NCBI RefSeq assembly: GCF_029893965.1
Contig: NZ_JARXXP010000010.1
Location: 1-64,000 of the forward strand
Length of the DNA stretch: 64,000 nt
Reading direction: 5' to 3'
From: Paenibacillus sp. PastM-3
GTDB lineage: Bacteria > Bacillota > Bacilli > Paenibacillales > Paenibacillaceae
In this document: positions 40,791 to 49,652 of the stretch, one piece after another
Layout of the letters: each line of letters starts with the position of its first letter
How positions within the stretch are numbered: position 1 is the stretch's first letter
Notes under the pieces: model-generated
Databases searched by the model: none
What the model was told of the DNA's origin: nothing
What the model saw: the letters and a program-made list of their open reading frames with translations, nothing else
Position numbers and translations under genes: made by a program

Positions 40791-42200
40791 TTAATCCAGG
40801 TCGTAAATACTGCCTACCTTAAGGCCGTACAGCTCGTTATAGATTTTTTCGGCAAAAGCATCCGTCATCCCGGCGATATAGTCAATCACCATATGCTCCC
40901 AGGTCCAGATCGGCTTCTGCTGCCGCTGGTCCTTCTCAAAGCGCTGCAGCCAGTCGCTCGGAATGATCGCCTTGGAGGTCTCCGGATCGTTGAACGCCCC
41001 CCACAGCCGGCGGAGAATCCATTCACTGCGTTTTTGCAGGCGCTGCACGCGCAGGTCGCGGATCATCGTAACCCAGGCGAAGCTTTTGAGCACACTGACC
41101 GTCCGCAGCATATCCTCATCCTCTGCGCCATCCTTGATGAATGTGACCTTCTTCCAGTCCCCGTCGGAAATGACCCCGAGACTGGCCACGAAGGTGCTTA
41201 CCCAGTATGCCTTCACCTCCCGGCGCGTACGGGAATAATCATTTTCGCAGGTCGGCATCTTGTCCATCCACACTCTCAGGAACTCGCTCAGTACCGCTTC
41301 CACCTTGATATGGATAGCTTCAGGCTGCCAGCCCTTCCAGAAGGAATCCTCCAGCGTCGTGATCTTCTCCACAATCAGCCGCTGGATATAGGCATCGTGC
41401 ATAAAATGCTCATGGACTTCAATTTTGCCCGCCTTGATGCCGTCCTCCAGATCATGCGCGGAATAAGCGATGTCGTCGCACAGGTCCATCAGCTGGGCCT
41501 CCAGCGTCTTTTTGCCGTCAGGGATTCCCCAGTCCTTGCGGATCTCCGAGATATAATTCCATTCGGACAGATACATGCCCTTCTTCAGCACCGTGCCGGG
41601 AAAAGGATATTTGTTGATCCCCAGCAGCACGGCATCGGACAGGTTCAGCCCGTCGATATTCTCGCGTTTTTCAAGAAACATGATCAGCCGGAAGTTATGC
41701 GCATTGCCCTCAAAATGCTCATACCGCCGCTTCATATTCCCTTCGATTGTCTGCTTCTGCACCGGGCCGGCGCCTGATTTCAGTGCTTCCTCGGCTGTTT
41801 TTTTGGCGATAAGCTGCTCCAGGATGTTGTCCAGCACCTCTTCGCCTTTGTGCCCGAACGGGGGATGGCCGAAATCATGGGCGATGGCCGCACATTCCAC
41901 CACTTCAGGATCAATGACAAGCCCGGGGTTGTCCGCCTGTCCCGTTTCCACCTCGGGATAAGAACGAAGCAGGCTTTTGGCTGCCTCACGGGCAATCTGC
42001 GCAACCTCGAGCGAGTGGGTCAGGCGGGTCCGGTAATAATCGCCGGTGCCGGCGCCAAACACCTGTGATTTGCCCTGCAGCCGGCGGAAGGTCGGTGAGT
42101 GAATCAGGCGTGAATAGTCGCGTTCATACGCGGCTCTTGATGTCTCCAGACGGGTAATCTCCGGATATTGCCTGTGCTCTCTTTTCTCAATTAGTGTCAT
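40791..42200 (-). CDS. dgt: Deoxyguanosinetriphosphate triphosphohydrolase (dGTPase)
   Basis: The 469-residue protein is an HD-domain dNTP triphosphohydrolase. It has LIHSPTFRRLQGKSQVFG, RTRLTHSLEVAQIAREAA and ECAAIAHDFGHPPFGHKGEEVLD, whose H...HD...D residues bind the metal. It releases triphosphate from dGTP and helps control the nucleotide pool. Length fits the type that retains the middle insert. It is divergent from the polysaccharide deacetylase gene and followed by its own terminator. Confidence 0.95.
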   Translation of the reverse strand: MTLIEKREHRQYPEITRLETSRAAYERDYSRLIHSPTFRRLQGKSQVFGAGTGDYYRTRLTHSLEVAQIAREAAKSLLRSYPEVETGQADNPGLVIDPEVVECAAIAHDFGHPPFGHKGEEVLDNILEQLIAKKTAEEALKSGAGPVQKQTIEGNMKRRYEHFEGNAHNFRLIMFLEKRENIDGLNLSDAVLLGINKYPFPGTVLKKGMYLSEWNYISEIRKDWGIPDGKKTLEAQLMDLCDDIAYSAHDLEDGIKAGKIEVHEHFMHDAYIQRLIVEKITTLEDSFWKGWQPEAIHIKVEAVLSEFLRVWMDKMPTCENDYSRTRREVKAYWVSTFVASLGVISDGDWKKVTFIKDGAEDEDMLRTVSVLKSFAWVTMIRDLRVQRLQKRSEWILRRLWGAFNDPETSKAIIPSDWLQRFEKDQRQQKPIWTWEHMVIDYIAGMTDAFAEKIYNELYGLKVGSIYDLD

Positions 42201-42391
42201 ATCCGATGCCCCTATCCATGTTCTGTATTTAGTACTTCATTATAGTCATTTCCGGCAGAACTTTCACTCTAAAATAGAAAAAACGGCGTCTGCGCATTCC
42301 ATGAATATTTCAGCACAGGGATGGAGCATTCTAAGGTCAAAATAGCCCGTTTCCCGCACACGGGTCCGGTATGGAGTGAAACTGACTAACC

Positions 42392-43165
42392 ATGACAAAA
42401 TTACGCCGAAAGTCCGCAGCAGTACTGGCCCTGCTTATACTGCTGTTCAGCTGGTCAAGCTACGCCCTTGCCCGTTCCGATATCAAGAACCGCCAGTATC
42501 ACGAGCAGAAGGGCGACATGATCTGGGAGGTGCCGACGCGCCAGAAAGTGATTGCCCTGACCTTCGATGATGGTCCTGACCCGATCGACACCATCAAGAT
42601 TCTCGATGTACTGCAGAAATACCACGCCAAGTGCACCTTTTTCGCCATAGGCAAAAAAATCGCCGCCTATCCTGAAGTCGCCAGCCGTGTGATCTCCGAA
42701 GGCCATGAGCTGGCTAATCACACTTATAACCATGTCTATTTCAAACGGCCCATCTCGGTAGAGCAGGTAATGAAGGAGCTGAAGCAGACGGAGGATGAGA
42801 TTGTAAAGGTTACCGGCCGGCACAGCAGCCTTTTCCGGCCGCCGGGCGGGATGTACGACGAGACGCTGGTCAATGTCTCAAACCGCATGGGGCTGAAGCC
42901 TGTGCTGTGGTCGTGGCATCAGGATACACGCGACTGGGACCGCCCGGGGGTGTGGAAAATCTCCAGCAAAGTAATCAAGAACGCCCGCAGCGGTGATATT
43001 GTACTCTTCCATGACTATGTACATGGACAATCCCAGACGCATGAAGCCCTGCAGATCATTCTGCCTGCCCTGGAGAAGCAGGGATACCGGTTTATTACCG
43101 TCTCCGAGCTGATTGGACTGTCAGCCTCCGAGAAGGCGGGTGACAGCAGGCAGCTGGCCTATTAG
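42392..43165 (+). CDS. Polysaccharide deacetylase (NodB domain, CE4)
   Basis: The 257-residue protein has a signal peptide or membrane anchor (AVLALLILLFSWSSYALA) and a NodB domain. CE4 motifs are visible: TFDDGP (motif 1), HTYNH (H-x3-H, motif 2), RPPGG (motif 3), the WSWHQDTRDW segment and LFHD (motif 5). It is expected to remove N- or O-acetyl groups from peptidoglycan or exopolysaccharide outside the membrane. The ribosome site is weak. It could be a sporulation deacetylase, but no sporulation promoter was found. Confidence 0.92.
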   Translation: MTKLRRKSAAVLALLILLFSWSSYALARSDIKNRQYHEQKGDMIWEVPTRQKVIALTFDDGPDPIDTIKILDVLQKYHAKCTFFAIGKKIAAYPEVASRVISEGHELANHTYNHVYFKRPISVEQVMKELKQTEDEIVKVTGRHSSLFRPPGGMYDETLVNVSNRMGLKPVLWSWHQDTRDWDRPGVWKISSKVIKNARSGDIVLFHDYVHGQSQTHEALQIILPALEKQGYRFITVSELIGLSASEKAGDSRQLAY

Positions 43166-43287
43166 GGGCTGCCACCTTTCCCGGGGTTCTTTAATTGCAC
43201 CTGCTCTCAAAATAAGGTAGGCTTGATCTAGCATTAAGACTGATTGAGCGCTGCCGCAGGGCACCTCTAGGAGGCTTTATTTATCCC

Positions 43288-44313
43288 ATGTCCGAGAATA
43301 CTTCCTATACAACCGAGGAAATCGCCCGGCTGTTAAAGATATCGAAATTAAAGGTCTATGACCTGATCAAAAAAGGCGAGCTGCCGTCTTACCGTGTCGG
43401 CAAACAGATGCGGGTAGACCACTCTGATCTGGAGGCCTATAAGCAGAATTCGCGCAGCACCAGTGCGTCCGCAGCGCCGCAGGGGGCTTCTGCTCCCTCC
43501 GCCCCCGTCCCTCTGCAGACGGGTATGCCGTTCGTTCTGCCGCCGGCCACCTTCTCGCCTCCGCTTCACCTCACCCAGCCTGGTGCCGGAACCGCGAAGG
43601 CTGCGGTTACAAACATAGTGATAACCGGGCAGGACATGTCCCTTGATATCCTGGCTACCCACCTGGAGCGCAGTCTGCCCTCCTCCCGCCCGCTTCGTTC
43701 TTATGCCGGCAGTCTCGACAGCCTGATCTCCATGTACAACGGCGAGTCGGATATAGTCAGTACCCATCTGCTGGACGGCGATACCGGGGAGTATAACCTC
43801 CCCTATATCCGCAAGGTGCTGGTGGGCTTCCCTTATCTGGTTGTGCATATGCTGACCCGCAGCGCCGGGATCTATGTGCGGCAGGGGAATCCGCGGAATA
43901 TCCGCGGCTGGGCGGATTTGCAGCAGCCGGGCCTGAAGCTGATTAACCGTGAGCGCGGCTCCGGCGTCCGTGTGCTGCTGGACGAGCAGCTGCGGCTGCA
44001 CGGAATTCCTGCAGCCAAACTGAGCGGGTATGGAACCGAGGAGAACAGCCATCTGGCGGTAGCCGGCCGCGTGGCCCGCGGTGAAGCCGATGTCGGCATC
44101 GGCATAGAAAAGGCCGCCAAAATCATTGAAGGTCTGGAGTTCATCCCGCTGATTCAGGAGCGTTATGATCTTGTGATGCTCAAGAAGCCGGAGAATGAAC
44201 AGTGGATTGGGGCAGTGCTTGATATTTTGCGTTCCCCGGCCTTCAAGAACGAGCTTCATACCATTCACAGCTATGATCTTACAGGAACTGGTGAGATTAT
44301 CTACGAAACCTAA
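43288..44313 (+). CDS. One-component regulator: excisionase-type HTH plus periplasmic-binding-protein-like domain
   Basis: The 341-residue protein has an MerR/Xis-like helix-turn-helix (YTTEEIARLLKISKLKVYDLIKKGELPSYRVGKQMRV, residues about 7-50), a Ser/Ala/Pro linker (50-100) and a PBP-like domain (about 110-335; VNIVITGQDMSLDILATHL-type start, RERGSGVRVLLDEQL and ADVGIGIEKAAK). No signal peptide is present, so ligand is sensed in the cytoplasm. This domain order occurs in regulators placed beside molybdate or tungstate transport genes, and modBA lie convergently right after it. AGGAGG stands 13 bases before the ATG, longer than usual. Confidence 0.85.
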   Translation: MSENTSYTTEEIARLLKISKLKVYDLIKKGELPSYRVGKQMRVDHSDLEAYKQNSRSTSASAAPQGASAPSAPVPLQTGMPFVLPPATFSPPLHLTQPGAGTAKAAVTNIVITGQDMSLDILATHLERSLPSSRPLRSYAGSLDSLISMYNGESDIVSTHLLDGDTGEYNLPYIRKVLVGFPYLVVHMLTRSAGIYVRQGNPRNIRGWADLQQPGLKLINRERGSGVRVLLDEQLRLHGIPAAKLSGYGTEENSHLAVAGRVARGEADVGIGIEKAAKIIEGLEFIPLIQERYDLVMLKKPENEQWIGAVLDILRSPAFKNELHTIHSYDLTGTGEIIYET

Positions 44314-44326
44314 CGCTTGCCCGCAT

Positions 44327-44376
44327 ATACAAAAACTCCGGCTTTCCCTGAACAGGCAAAGCCGGAGTTTTTGTAT
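44327..44376. terminator. Bidirectional terminator between HTH-PBP regulator and modB
   Basis: A 19-bp perfect inverted repeat (arms 44327-44345 and 44358-44376, ATACAAAAACTCCGGCTTT) has an inner CCTG/CAGG pair and runs of A and T on both sides. Confidence 0.92.
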
Positions 44377-44397
44377 GTAATCGTATCCTTTCACCGC

Positions 44398-45060
44398 CTA
44401 GGAACGGCGGTTAACGAACATCAGCATAAGCGCAGAAATGACTATGATTGAACAGACCCACATCCAGGCAAGGGTTATATTGCCGCCGTCAACGGCAACA
44501 TAGATTGCAGTCGGTACAGTCTGTGTACGCCCCGGAATATTCCCGGCTACCATGATGGTAGCCCCGAACTCACCCAGTCCCCGGGCGAAGCCCAGCACAA
44601 ATCCGGCAGCCAGCGCCCGGCCTGCCAGCGGCAGCGTCACATACCGCAGTACCTGCAGCTCGCTGGCCCCCTGGGCGCGTGCGGCATCCTCAAGATCCTT
44701 ATCTACTTCCTCAAAGCCGGCCTTGACTGTCCGGTAGACCAGCGGAAAAGCGACTACTACAGCAGCTATCACCGCTGCTCCCCACGTAAACAGAATGGTC
44801 TGCTCTGTTAACCGTTCATACAGCTCGCCAATCCAGCTCCTGCGTCCCAGAATGACCAGCAGCACAAATCCGACAACGGTCGGCGGCAGAACAAGCGGCA
44901 GCATCAGTACAGTCTCCAGCAGACTGTAACCCGGAAATTTCCGGCCCGCCATCAGCTTGGCCGCATAGGTAGCCAGAATAAATACAATAATGCTGGTAAT
45001 TACAGCGATTTTGACTGAAAGCCAGACCGGGGCGAAAAATTCAGTCCAGTTAATCTCCAT
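44398..45060 (-). CDS. modB: Molybdate ABC transporter permease
   Basis: The 220-residue protein has five to six membrane helices and the EAA-type loop EEVDKDLEDAARAQGASELQVLRYVTLPLAGRAL that contacts the ATPase. LGFARGLGEFGATIMVAGNIPGRTQTVPTAIY is the molybdate permease signature. It starts 33 bp after modA. No modC ATPase follows: the gene is the last of its unit, ending at the terminator, so the ATPase must be encoded elsewhere. Confidence 0.95.
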   Translation of the reverse strand: MEINWTEFFAPVWLSVKIAVITSIIVFILATYAAKLMAGRKFPGYSLLETVLMLPLVLPPTVVGFVLLVILGRRSWIGELYERLTEQTILFTWGAAVIAAVVVAFPLVYRTVKAGFEEVDKDLEDAARAQGASELQVLRYVTLPLAGRALAAGFVLGFARGLGEFGATIMVAGNIPGRTQTVPTAIYVAVDGGNITLAWMWVCSIIVISALMLMFVNRRS

Positions 45061-45093
45061 CCGCTTCCACCCCGCTTATCTTCATTCGATGAA

Positions 45094-45879
45094 TTAATCC
45101 GCCAGTGAAAATCCGTAGCTTGTGAAGATGCTGCCTGCCGCCTTGGTCTGAACATAATTGTAGAAGGCCCTGGCTTCTGCCTGATGATCCGATTCCTTGA
45201 CAATGCCTACAGGGTAATTAATGGCTTTGTGCACATGTGCGCCCACAGTAAGCGCGATCTTTACCTTGGCGGAGGTGAGGGCATCCGTCTTGTATACGAA
45301 GCCTGCATCCGCATTCCCTGTCTCTACATAGGAGAGCACCTGACGGACATCCTTGGCAAAGACCAGCTTGCTCTGCAGCGTATCCCATACCTTCTTGGCA
45401 GTCAATGACTGCTGGGCATACTGGCCGGCAGGCACGGATTCAGGCTGCCCAACGGCCACTTTTTTAAAAGCCTTATCAGTAAGCTGTGTAATGGAAGTGA
45501 TCTTTGTTTGGGAGCTTACGGGAACAACCAGTACCAGCTGATTCTTCAAGAGCTGCTTATTCTCCGAAATAAGCCCTCCGTCTACCAGTGCCTTCATCTG
45601 CTTATCCCCGGCAGAGAAGAACAGGTCCGCCGGAGCGCCTTGTTCAATCTGCTTCTGCAGCGTGCCGGAAGCCCCATAATTGAAGACAAGATCAATATCT
45701 GGATGCTGCTTCTCATACTGTACCGCGATTTTGTCCAGGCTGTCCTGCAGGCTGGCCGCTGCGGATACGATAATCTCTGTTTTCTTGGCTGCTGCCTGTA
45801 CCTCAAGCCCGGGCGTTGCTACCGATGCACCCGATACAAGAAAAACAGACATGATGATCACAGCTAGTCTCTTTAGCAT
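45094..45879 (-). CDS. modA: Molybdate-binding lipoprotein/periplasmic-type protein
   Basis: The 261-residue protein has a signal peptide (LAVIIMSVFLVSGASVATPGLEVQAAA) and a mature part starting KKTEIIVSAAASLQDSLDKIA, the ModA oxyanion-binding start. Further marks are NYGASGTLQKQIEQGAPADLFFSAG and VGQPESVPAGQYAQQSL. It delivers molybdate to ModB. There is no clear lipobox cysteine, so anchoring is uncertain. Upstream lie two 20-bp direct repeats that may be operator sites. Confidence 0.95.
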   Translation of the reverse strand: MLKRLAVIIMSVFLVSGASVATPGLEVQAAAKKTEIIVSAAASLQDSLDKIAVQYEKQHPDIDLVFNYGASGTLQKQIEQGAPADLFFSAGDKQMKALVDGGLISENKQLLKNQLVLVVPVSSQTKITSITQLTDKAFKKVAVGQPESVPAGQYAQQSLTAKKVWDTLQSKLVFAKDVRQVLSYVETGNADAGFVYKTDALTSAKVKIALTVGAHVHKAINYPVGIVKESDHQAEARAFYNYVQTKAAGSIFTSYGFSLAD

Positions 45880-45952
45880 TTGGATTCCTCCTACCTATGT
45901 ATCTGTATATTTTGGTGTTATTTTAGCACATCCTTTTTTATAATACTATATG

Positions 45953-45992
45953 TTTAGTTATGTTTGTTTATATTTAGTTATGAACAGTTATA
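45953..45992. promoter_or_regulatory. Tandem 20-bp repeats upstream of modA (possible operator)
   Basis: TTTAGTTATGTTTGTTTATA (45953-45972) is directly followed by TTTAGTTATGAACAGTTATA (45973-45992), 16 of 20 identical. A third copy upstream of the WYL regulator (47115-47134) matches the first at 17 of 20 positions. Period 20 places the sites on nearly the same helix face. Confidence 0.5.
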
Positions 45993-46098
45993 TATAATAT
46001 AAATTGAACAAAGGTCAAATACACACGAACCAGATTCGTTGCCTGCATCACGAGTCTAAATCCAGGGCACAACAGGAACAGTTCCTGATGTATCCCGA

Positions 46099-47064
46099 TT
46101 ATTTGTATAGCATCAGCCATTGTTCCATATGATATCTGAGGACATCCCTGTAATAAAACGGCTCCATGATCTCAGCCTCCTCCTCAAACTTCATGAGCCA
46201 GCGGACAAAAGCGATATCCTGCTCAATAGCTATCCTGAAGTGCAGACAGCTATTCTGTCTGTCCACCTTGCTAGGCTTTACCGGCAGTTCTTCATACTTC
46301 AGCCGCTCCATCATCCGCTCCGAGAACCGGATTCTGAATTCGATCTGTACACTGTCCTGGTCAAGACTCCATTTTTGCGACATAAAAGCCTGCAGGTCAA
46401 AGCGTTCCTTGGAAAACCAGTTATTCAGCGTCTTTACCTTGGAGAAGCCATTAATATGATAAGCGCGGATTCTTCCGAAACGGTGACAGGCACCTATCAG
46501 ATAAATCCGGTTCTCCAGCGGAACAAGACAGTAGGGGTCAATCTGGAGCGCCTGCTCCTCCTTGCCATTCTCACAATAGTCTGCCTGCATGCTCCGCTGC
46601 TTCATCACAGCTGACAGGATTTCCGTAAGAAATACAGACTGCTCCAGCTGCATGGAATTCCAGTCTGCGCCGGGCTGCCCGGCCTCCTTTCTCACACTTT
46701 CCATCGTTTCTTCCCTTTCTGCCCTTTGCTTATATTGTGCAGCCATTATTTTTTCATAGGCAGTTTCAAATTCAGCAGGCAGCAAAGGCTTGATATCTTT
46801 CATCACTTTACGCAGCTTTGAAAAGGCAGCTGCCTCGTCATCTGTGAGATCTAAAGGGTACAATGCAAAATTACCGATAAAAGCATATCCCTTCCCATGC
46901 CCCAAGTGGGTAATCGGAATATGCATGGCGCTGAGCGCATCCATATCCCGATAAATCGTTCTTTCGCTGTTGCCGCAGCGCTCTGCCAGCTCACGCGCCA
47001 GAATCCCAGGTTTTGCCTGCACTAGCGTGATGATACGCATCAGCCGGATTAATCGGTCTGTCAT
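46099..47064 (-). CDS. WYL-domain transcriptional regulator (YafY type)
   Basis: The 321-residue protein has an N-terminal winged HTH (LIRLMRIITLVQAKPGILARELAERCGNSERTIYRDMDAL) and a WYL domain (about residues 140-230; the segment with QIDPYCLVPLENRIYLIGACHRFGRIRAYHINGF) followed by a WCX-like C-terminus. Such proteins sense small molecules or nucleic acids. It lies upstream of modA in the same direction, 219 bp away, so it is not clearly part of that operon. The target is unknown. Confidence 0.88.
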   Translation of the reverse strand: MTDRLIRLMRIITLVQAKPGILARELAERCGNSERTIYRDMDALSAMHIPITHLGHGKGYAFIGNFALYPLDLTDDEAAAFSKLRKVMKDIKPLLPAEFETAYEKIMAAQYKQRAEREETMESVRKEAGQPGADWNSMQLEQSVFLTEILSAVMKQRSMQADYCENGKEEQALQIDPYCLVPLENRIYLIGACHRFGRIRAYHINGFSKVKTLNNWFSKERFDLQAFMSQKWSLDQDSVQIEFRIRFSERMMERLKYEELPVKPSKVDRQNSCLHFRIAIEQDIAFVRWLMKFEEEAEIMEPFYYRDVLRYHMEQWLMLYK

Positions 47065-47114
47065 TTTTCAGTTCCCCTTGATATATGGTAAAATAGACCC
47101 ATTATTTTTAATAA

Positions 47115-47134
47115 TTTAGTTATATTTATCTATA
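47115..47134. promoter_or_regulatory. 20-bp motif upstream of the WYL regulator
   Basis: TTTAGTTATATTTATCTATA lies about 50 bp before the regulator start and matches the repeats upstream of modA. It may be the operator of one regulator acting on both promoters. Confidence 0.4.
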
Positions 47135-47287
47135 AATGAGAATCAAATAACCGAGTCACAAAAAGATAATAGAACTATTTTACTACATTACCACATTTAT
47201 ATTACATGAGCTGTAAAGCACCTTATTCAATATCGGGTGATTCTTGTTATGTATGTAACACTGCTTATCCTGCTGAATTGCGGCCTG

Positions 47288-47938
47288 CTAGGCTTCAAGC
47301 TGCTTATATAACACTTCAGCCTCCTTCACAAGCTGCATATCGCCTGAACGTGCTGCCAGGAGCAGCAGCTTGTCTGCCTGTCTGCGCAGCTTCTCCTTCA
47401 GCAGTAAATCCTTTCCGCGGCCGTCTTGGAGCGGCGCCTCCTCCAGCAGCTTAACCATCTTCAGAAGTTCCAGATGCTTTTCTACATGAAAGTTGTTGTC
47501 CAGAGCCAGCGCCCCGGTATGATGCGTATATTCGAGCCCCAGCTTTTGCAGCGGCAGCTCCCTGATTCGTTCCACCGGCGGCTGCTTGTATTGCCACTGC
47601 AGCCAGAGCGCCTCATGGATTCCGGCAGGCATGCCTTCGGTTTTAAACTCCAGGCAGATGAACTTGCGGGCTCCGGCATGGATCTTGCCCAGCTTCAGGA
47701 GCAGGGATCTCCCTTCCCCGGCTTCAGCGGTACAGCCGTAGGCCCGGATAAAGGTCAGGTGTGCTTCCAGCCAGATTCGCAGCTCGATCTCCTTTGCCAC
47801 CAGTTTACGGCTTTTCTTGCGCACCTCCTCACGCTGGTTCAACCCTTTCCATTCCACAAGCAATATTAAATTCCGGGATGCTCCGGCAAAAATCCGGCTC
47901 CGGCTCCATGTAAATATGGGCTGGATACTTGCTTGCAT
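47288..47938 (-). CDS. Hypothetical protein with possible VWA-associated domain
   Basis: The 216-residue protein starts MQASIQPIFTWSRSRIFAGA behind GAGGTGGAAAT; a 19-residue longer frame has a poorer site. The opening NLILLVEWKG and the segment EGRSLLLKLGKIHAGARKFICLEFK resemble the strand following, and the domain after, a von Willebrand A domain in secreted or cytosolic VWA proteins, but the metal site DxSxS is missing. The C-terminal helix (EHLELLKMVKLLEE to the end) is charged and helical. No signal peptide. I do not recognise a function. Confidence 0.5.
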   Translation of the reverse strand: MQASIQPIFTWSRSRIFAGASRNLILLVEWKGLNQREEVRKKSRKLVAKEIELRIWLEAHLTFIRAYGCTAEAGEGRSLLLKLGKIHAGARKFICLEFKTEGMPAGIHEALWLQWQYKQPPVERIRELPLQKLGLEYTHHTGALALDNNFHVEKHLELLKMVKLLEEAPLQDGRGKDLLLKEKLRRQADKLLLLAARSGDMQLVKEAEVLYKQLEA

Positions 47939-48038
47939 ATTTCCACCTCTTTCTTTTTTTAGTTCTTCTATTAATGTACCAATAATGGCGGACAACTCCT
48001 TGTCATGGAATATATGTTCGCCTCTATATTATCGACAA

Positions 48039-48079
48039 AAAAAGAGCCAAACTGCTTAAAAAGCAGATTGGCTCTTTTT
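48039..48079. terminator. Bidirectional terminator-like hairpin
   Basis: AAAAAGAGCCAA (48039-48050) pairs with TTGGCTCTTTTT (48068-48079), and the inner CTGCTT/AAGCAG extends the stem. On the minus strand it ends the M50B-type gene. Confidence 0.85.
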
Positions 48080-48126
48080 GAATTGATGTCCTTTTGTCTA
48101 AATCTGACGAAATTCTCGTCTGTCCT

Positions 48127-48813
48127 TCACCTGCTCCCCCTTGTAACCTTAGCCCGTTCCTTTCTGAAAAAACAGGCGAGCGACCATTTGGCACAAAGCA
48201 AGGAAAACAGAAAGAATAATGCAGCCCAGAAAACGGCAGGCAAAGCGGTAAGTCCGGCCAGATTTGCCGCATCTCCCGCTCTGGACGGTGTCAGCAGCGA
48301 TGCTGAGAGCAGAAACAATGTGCCCATTACCGACTCTTCCAGCGTCAGAAAGGCCAGGAACAGATAATAGTATTTGAGTGCCTTGGGCCAGATGTACAGC
48401 AGGGACAGATTAAGGGCGATGAACCCGCCCAGCCAGAGCATGCCGAAGCCGCCCCTGACATACAGCACCAGCATAATGAGAGCGACCAGCGAGGATAACA
48501 GCAGCCCCCAGCGTTCACGCCCTGCGGCGTACAAATAAAACAGCAGCAATGCAAACAGCGAGGCCAAAGGATAACCCGAAAGGGATACCAGCACTGGCCG
48601 AAGCCCTGCTTCTACTGCCGAATAAGTTACACCGCTATGGTCTGCATACAGCTCGATCCTCAGCACTTGTCCCGAGAGCAGCAGGGTTACCAGCGCATGC
48701 CCGAATTCGTGGAACATCGTATCCAGATTGCGAAACACCGATGAGAATGGAATCAGGCGTGTCAAAAGCGCAGAGGCTGCGAGAAACAGCACGGTCTTCA
48801 GCCATTTATTCAT
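48127..48813 (-). CDS. M50B-type membrane metallopeptidase
   Basis: The 228-residue protein has about six hydrophobic helices. The zinc-binding HEFGH motif lies in NLDTMFHEFGHALVTLLLSG (residues about 32-50), and SGYPLASLFALLLFYLYA follows, as in M50B-like proteins. These resemble site-2 proteases but lack the PDZ domain. The usual NPDG-like second metal motif was not identified, so activity is uncertain. Substrate unknown. It is monocistronic, followed by a terminator. Confidence 0.8.
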   Translation of the reverse strand: MNKWLKTVLFLAASALLTRLIPFSSVFRNLDTMFHEFGHALVTLLLSGQVLRIELYADHSGVTYSAVEAGLRPVLVSLSGYPLASLFALLLFYLYAAGRERWGLLLSSLVALIMLVLYVRGGFGMLWLGGFIALNLSLLYIWPKALKYYYLFLAFLTLEESVMGTLFLLSASLLTPSRAGDAANLAGLTALPAVFWAALFFLFSLLCAKWSLACFFRKERAKVTRGSR

Positions 48814-49084
48814 ACGATCAGCCCTCCCCGTTCACAGTATACGTTATATTCATTATTTTAGAAAAGCCAATTGAAACCTGCCTGTCCGAATCGCTGTATT
48901 ACTCTTTGGTTACTACTGTAGGCCGCAGGGTAAAAGTCCTTAAACTGATCTTATCCGCCAAAATCACACACCGTCTGTCAGGCAGATGCCAAAATGCTGC
49001 CAGACTTCGATCAAAAGTGCCAGGGCCTGCCTCTCTATGCTAAAATAACAGTAAGTACGAACCTATTTTCAGGTGGTGAATGAT

Positions 49085-49612
49085 ATGAAACTCATAAAAT
49101 CTTTAACCCGCACATGGAAAAAGCTGACGCTATCAGCCCTGCTGCTGCTCGGTCTGTCCATTTACCTGCCGGCTCCGGCAGCAGAGGCCAATTATTTCAG
49201 TGATTTATATAATGGATTACAGAACTTCTCAGAGCTGCCGGGCGAAGTGAACAAGCTGCAGCAGAGCTATCAGGAGACAGTTGAAGAGCTCCAGCAAACC
49301 AAGGATCAGCTTGGGCAGACCGTTGATGCACTGGGGGAAACCCAGAGCCAGCTGGGGCAGACGCTGGAGCAGATGGAGAGCTACCGCGCCCAGAATGAGG
49401 CCCTGCAGGAGCAGAACCGCCAGCTTAGCCTCGTTGTTGATGAACTCAAAAATGACCGCACCGAGCGGGAAAATTATTATAACCGGATCAAAGTTACAGT
49501 GATTACAGGAATTGCCCTTATTCTTGGCTATTTTCTTATCATCCGGCTGCTGCGCTTTATGATGCGCCACCGATCCAGAAAAAGCGACAGCCTGCGTGAC
49601 AGGCTGCGTTAA
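49085..49612 (+). CDS. Coiled-coil membrane protein of unknown function
   Basis: The 175-residue protein starts at an ATG eight bases after AGGTGG. It has a hydrophobic signal-like segment (LTLSALLLLGLSIYLPAPAAEA), a long heptad coiled coil with repeated LGQT and QLxQT units (about residues 55-125) and a C-terminal helix (VITGIALILGYFLIIRLLRFM) with a basic tail RHRSRKSD. The layout suggests a cell-surface coiled coil anchored at its C-terminal end. An AIM24-family gene follows after 40 bp, possibly in one operon. No named family is recognised. Confidence 0.7.
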   Translation: MKLIKSLTRTWKKLTLSALLLLGLSIYLPAPAAEANYFSDLYNGLQNFSELPGEVNKLQQSYQETVEELQQTKDQLGQTVDALGETQSQLGQTLEQMESYRAQNEALQEQNRQLSLVVDELKNDRTERENYYNRIKVTVITGIALILGYFLIIRLLRFMMRHRSRKSDSLRDRLR

Positions 49613-49652
49613 GCAGCATCTGTTTCTCTCTTAACAGGAAGGAGTATGAACG

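Noticed and set aside
42376..42570. A 64-codon frame starting GTG overlapping the polysaccharide deacetylase start
   Set aside because: The deacetylase frame has a signal peptide and conserved motifs; the alternative frame has no recognisable features.
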